Positions 63,447 through 64,000 of a stretch of DNA of 64,000 bases are shown piece after piece. The notes below the pieces were generated by a model. It saw only the letters and a program-made list of their open reading frames with translations, was not told the origin of the DNA and did not search any database. Both the position numbers and the translations under genes were made by a program. The DNA lies in contig CAJTPN010000003.1 of the NCBI GenBank assembly GCA_910578185.1, positions 191,960 to 255,959 on the forward strand, in the 5' to 3' direction. Source of the stretch: an uncultured Acetatifactor sp. (GTDB lineage: Bacteria; Bacillota; Clostridia; Lachnospirales; Lachnospiraceae). Within the stretch, counting starts at the first letter, position 1; each line of letters opens with the position of its first letter.

Positions 63447-63492
63447 AAAAACAGCCTGGCACCCTCCTCTGTTCTGGTACCAGACTGTTTTT
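63447..63492. terminator. bidirectional terminator between hemolysin III and galE genes
   Basis: AAAAACAG-C-CTGG (63447-63459) and CCAG-A-CTGTTTTT (63480-63492) pair with one internal mismatch and have A- and T-runs at the outer ends, so both converging transcripts can end here. Confidence 0.75.
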
Positions 63493-63522
63493 GCTTTCAT
63501 CACATTTCAACATTTGATGAGC

Positions 63523-64000
63523 TCAGACAAGCTCATATCCGTTTGGATTATTCTTCTGCCATCTCCAGGAATCCTCACACATTTCCCGGATGCCATATTC
63601 CGCTTTCCACCCAAGTTCCCGCTCCGCAAGTCCTGCGTCGGAATAACAGACGGCAATATCTCCCTCCCGCCTCTGCTGAATCACATAAGGAATCTTGACG
63701 CCTGTTGCCTCTTCAAAATTTTTCACAATATCCAATACGCTGTAACCCACACCGGTACCCAGATTATAAATCTTTAATCCGGCTTTTTCCTCAATCTTTT
63801 TCAGCGCCTTTACATGTCCTCTCGCCAGATCTACCACATGAATATAATCCCTGACACCGGTTCCGTCATGTGTGTCATAATCATCCCCAAACACTCCCAG
63901 CCTGGGCAGCTTCCCCACCGCCACCTGAGTGATATAGGGCATCAGGTTATTGGGTATACCATTGGGATTTTCTCCTATGGTACCGCTTTTATGCGCGCCG
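63523..64000 (-). CDS. galE: UDP-glucose 4-epimerase, C-terminal part (5' end outside window)
   Basis: The frame is open to the right edge. The visible 158 residues read GAHKSGTIGENPNGIPNNLM, PYITQVAVGKLPRLGVFGDD, YDTHDGTGVRDYIHVVDLARGH and YNLGTGVGYSVLDIVK, which are the C-terminal signatures of GalE. The N-terminal NAD-binding half and the YxxxK site lie beyond the window. It interconverts UDP-glucose and UDP-galactose in the cytoplasm. Confidence 0.93.
   Translation of the reverse strand, partial: GAHKSGTIGENPNGIPNNLMPYITQVAVGKLPRLGVFGDDYDTHDGTGVRDYIHVVDLARGHVKALKKIEEKAGLKIYNLGTGVGYSVLDIVKNFEEATGVKIPYVIQQRREGDIAVCYSDAGLAERELGWKAEYGIREMCEDSWRWQKNNPNGYELV

Noticed and set aside
1..64000. 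CRISPR arrays, tRNA and rRNA genes, prophage structural genes, integrase
   Set aside because: Looked for regular repeats with spacers, tRNA-like GGTTCGA loops, rRNA motifs and phage or integrase protein signatures; none were seen by eye. A tRNAscan or CRISPR search would settle this.

Overview
The window looks like a chromosomal segment of a low-to-mid-GC Clostridia, most probably Lachnospiraceae. Signs of this are strong AGGAGG-type ribosome binding sites, SigA-type TTGACA/TATAAT promoters, an S-box (SAM-I) riboswitch before metK, a CD1871A-type CXXC micro-protein, a putative holin-like type I toxin, and several small proteins of a kind seen mainly in this family. Almost every gene lies on the minus strand; the plus-strand exceptions are the toxin, a PAP2 phosphatase, an O-antigen-ligase-like protein and a small cluster near 62.3-63.4 kb. 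I saw no rRNA, tRNA or CRISPR array.

Positions 1-7.9 kb are an AT-rich accessory region. It holds a partial small protein, a type I toxin locus, a broken HAD-phosphatase gene, remnants of IS256-, IS66- and IS3-like transposases, a DUF3847-like mobilisation gene, three small unknown (perhaps immunity) genes, a perfect 30-bp inverted repeat, and a two-gene operon of polytopic membrane proteins behind a palindromic operator. From 8 kb the sequence turns to chromosomal metabolism: a secreted repeat protein (8-10 kb); the potABCD polyamine importer with a long leader and a PotD held by a C-terminal membrane anchor (10.6-15 kb); an HscC-like Hsp70 with a giant J-like partner whose HPD motif reads HPE, plus the cut-off 3' end of a third operon member (15.5-20.8 kb); and a single ORF fusing an MFS transporter to a family 2 glycoside hydrolase (20.9-24.2 kb).

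The region 24-36 kb carries a GNAT acetyltransferase, a D,D-carboxypeptidase with a GH43-like gene behind a candidate WalR box, greA-lysS, and birA/coaX/dusB with unknown companions, then argF. Between 36 and 46 kb lie a PAP2 phosphatase, an SPFH-NfeD pair, a SleB-like cell-wall hydrolase, proC, an rRNA methyltransferase, a P-loop kinase gene broken by a 127-bp REP-like insertion, a PMT-type glycosyltransferase and pfkA. From 46 to 64 kb come dnaE, a redox operon (TlpA-like thioredoxin, CXXC micro-protein, 4Fe-4S membrane protein), metK with its riboswitch, murA, an M23/LysM peptidase, an O-antigen-ligase-like protein, a flavin reductase, a membrane-anchored coiled-coil protein with 21 hendecad repeats, a small alarmone synthetase, a hemolysin-III protein and the 3' part of galE.

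The most unusual items are the MFS-GH2 fusion, the HscC/J-like module with its truncated neighbour, the hendecad-repeat membrane protein, and the exactly reconstructable 127-bp insertion in the kinase gene. All family names come from reading motifs by eye; no search was run.
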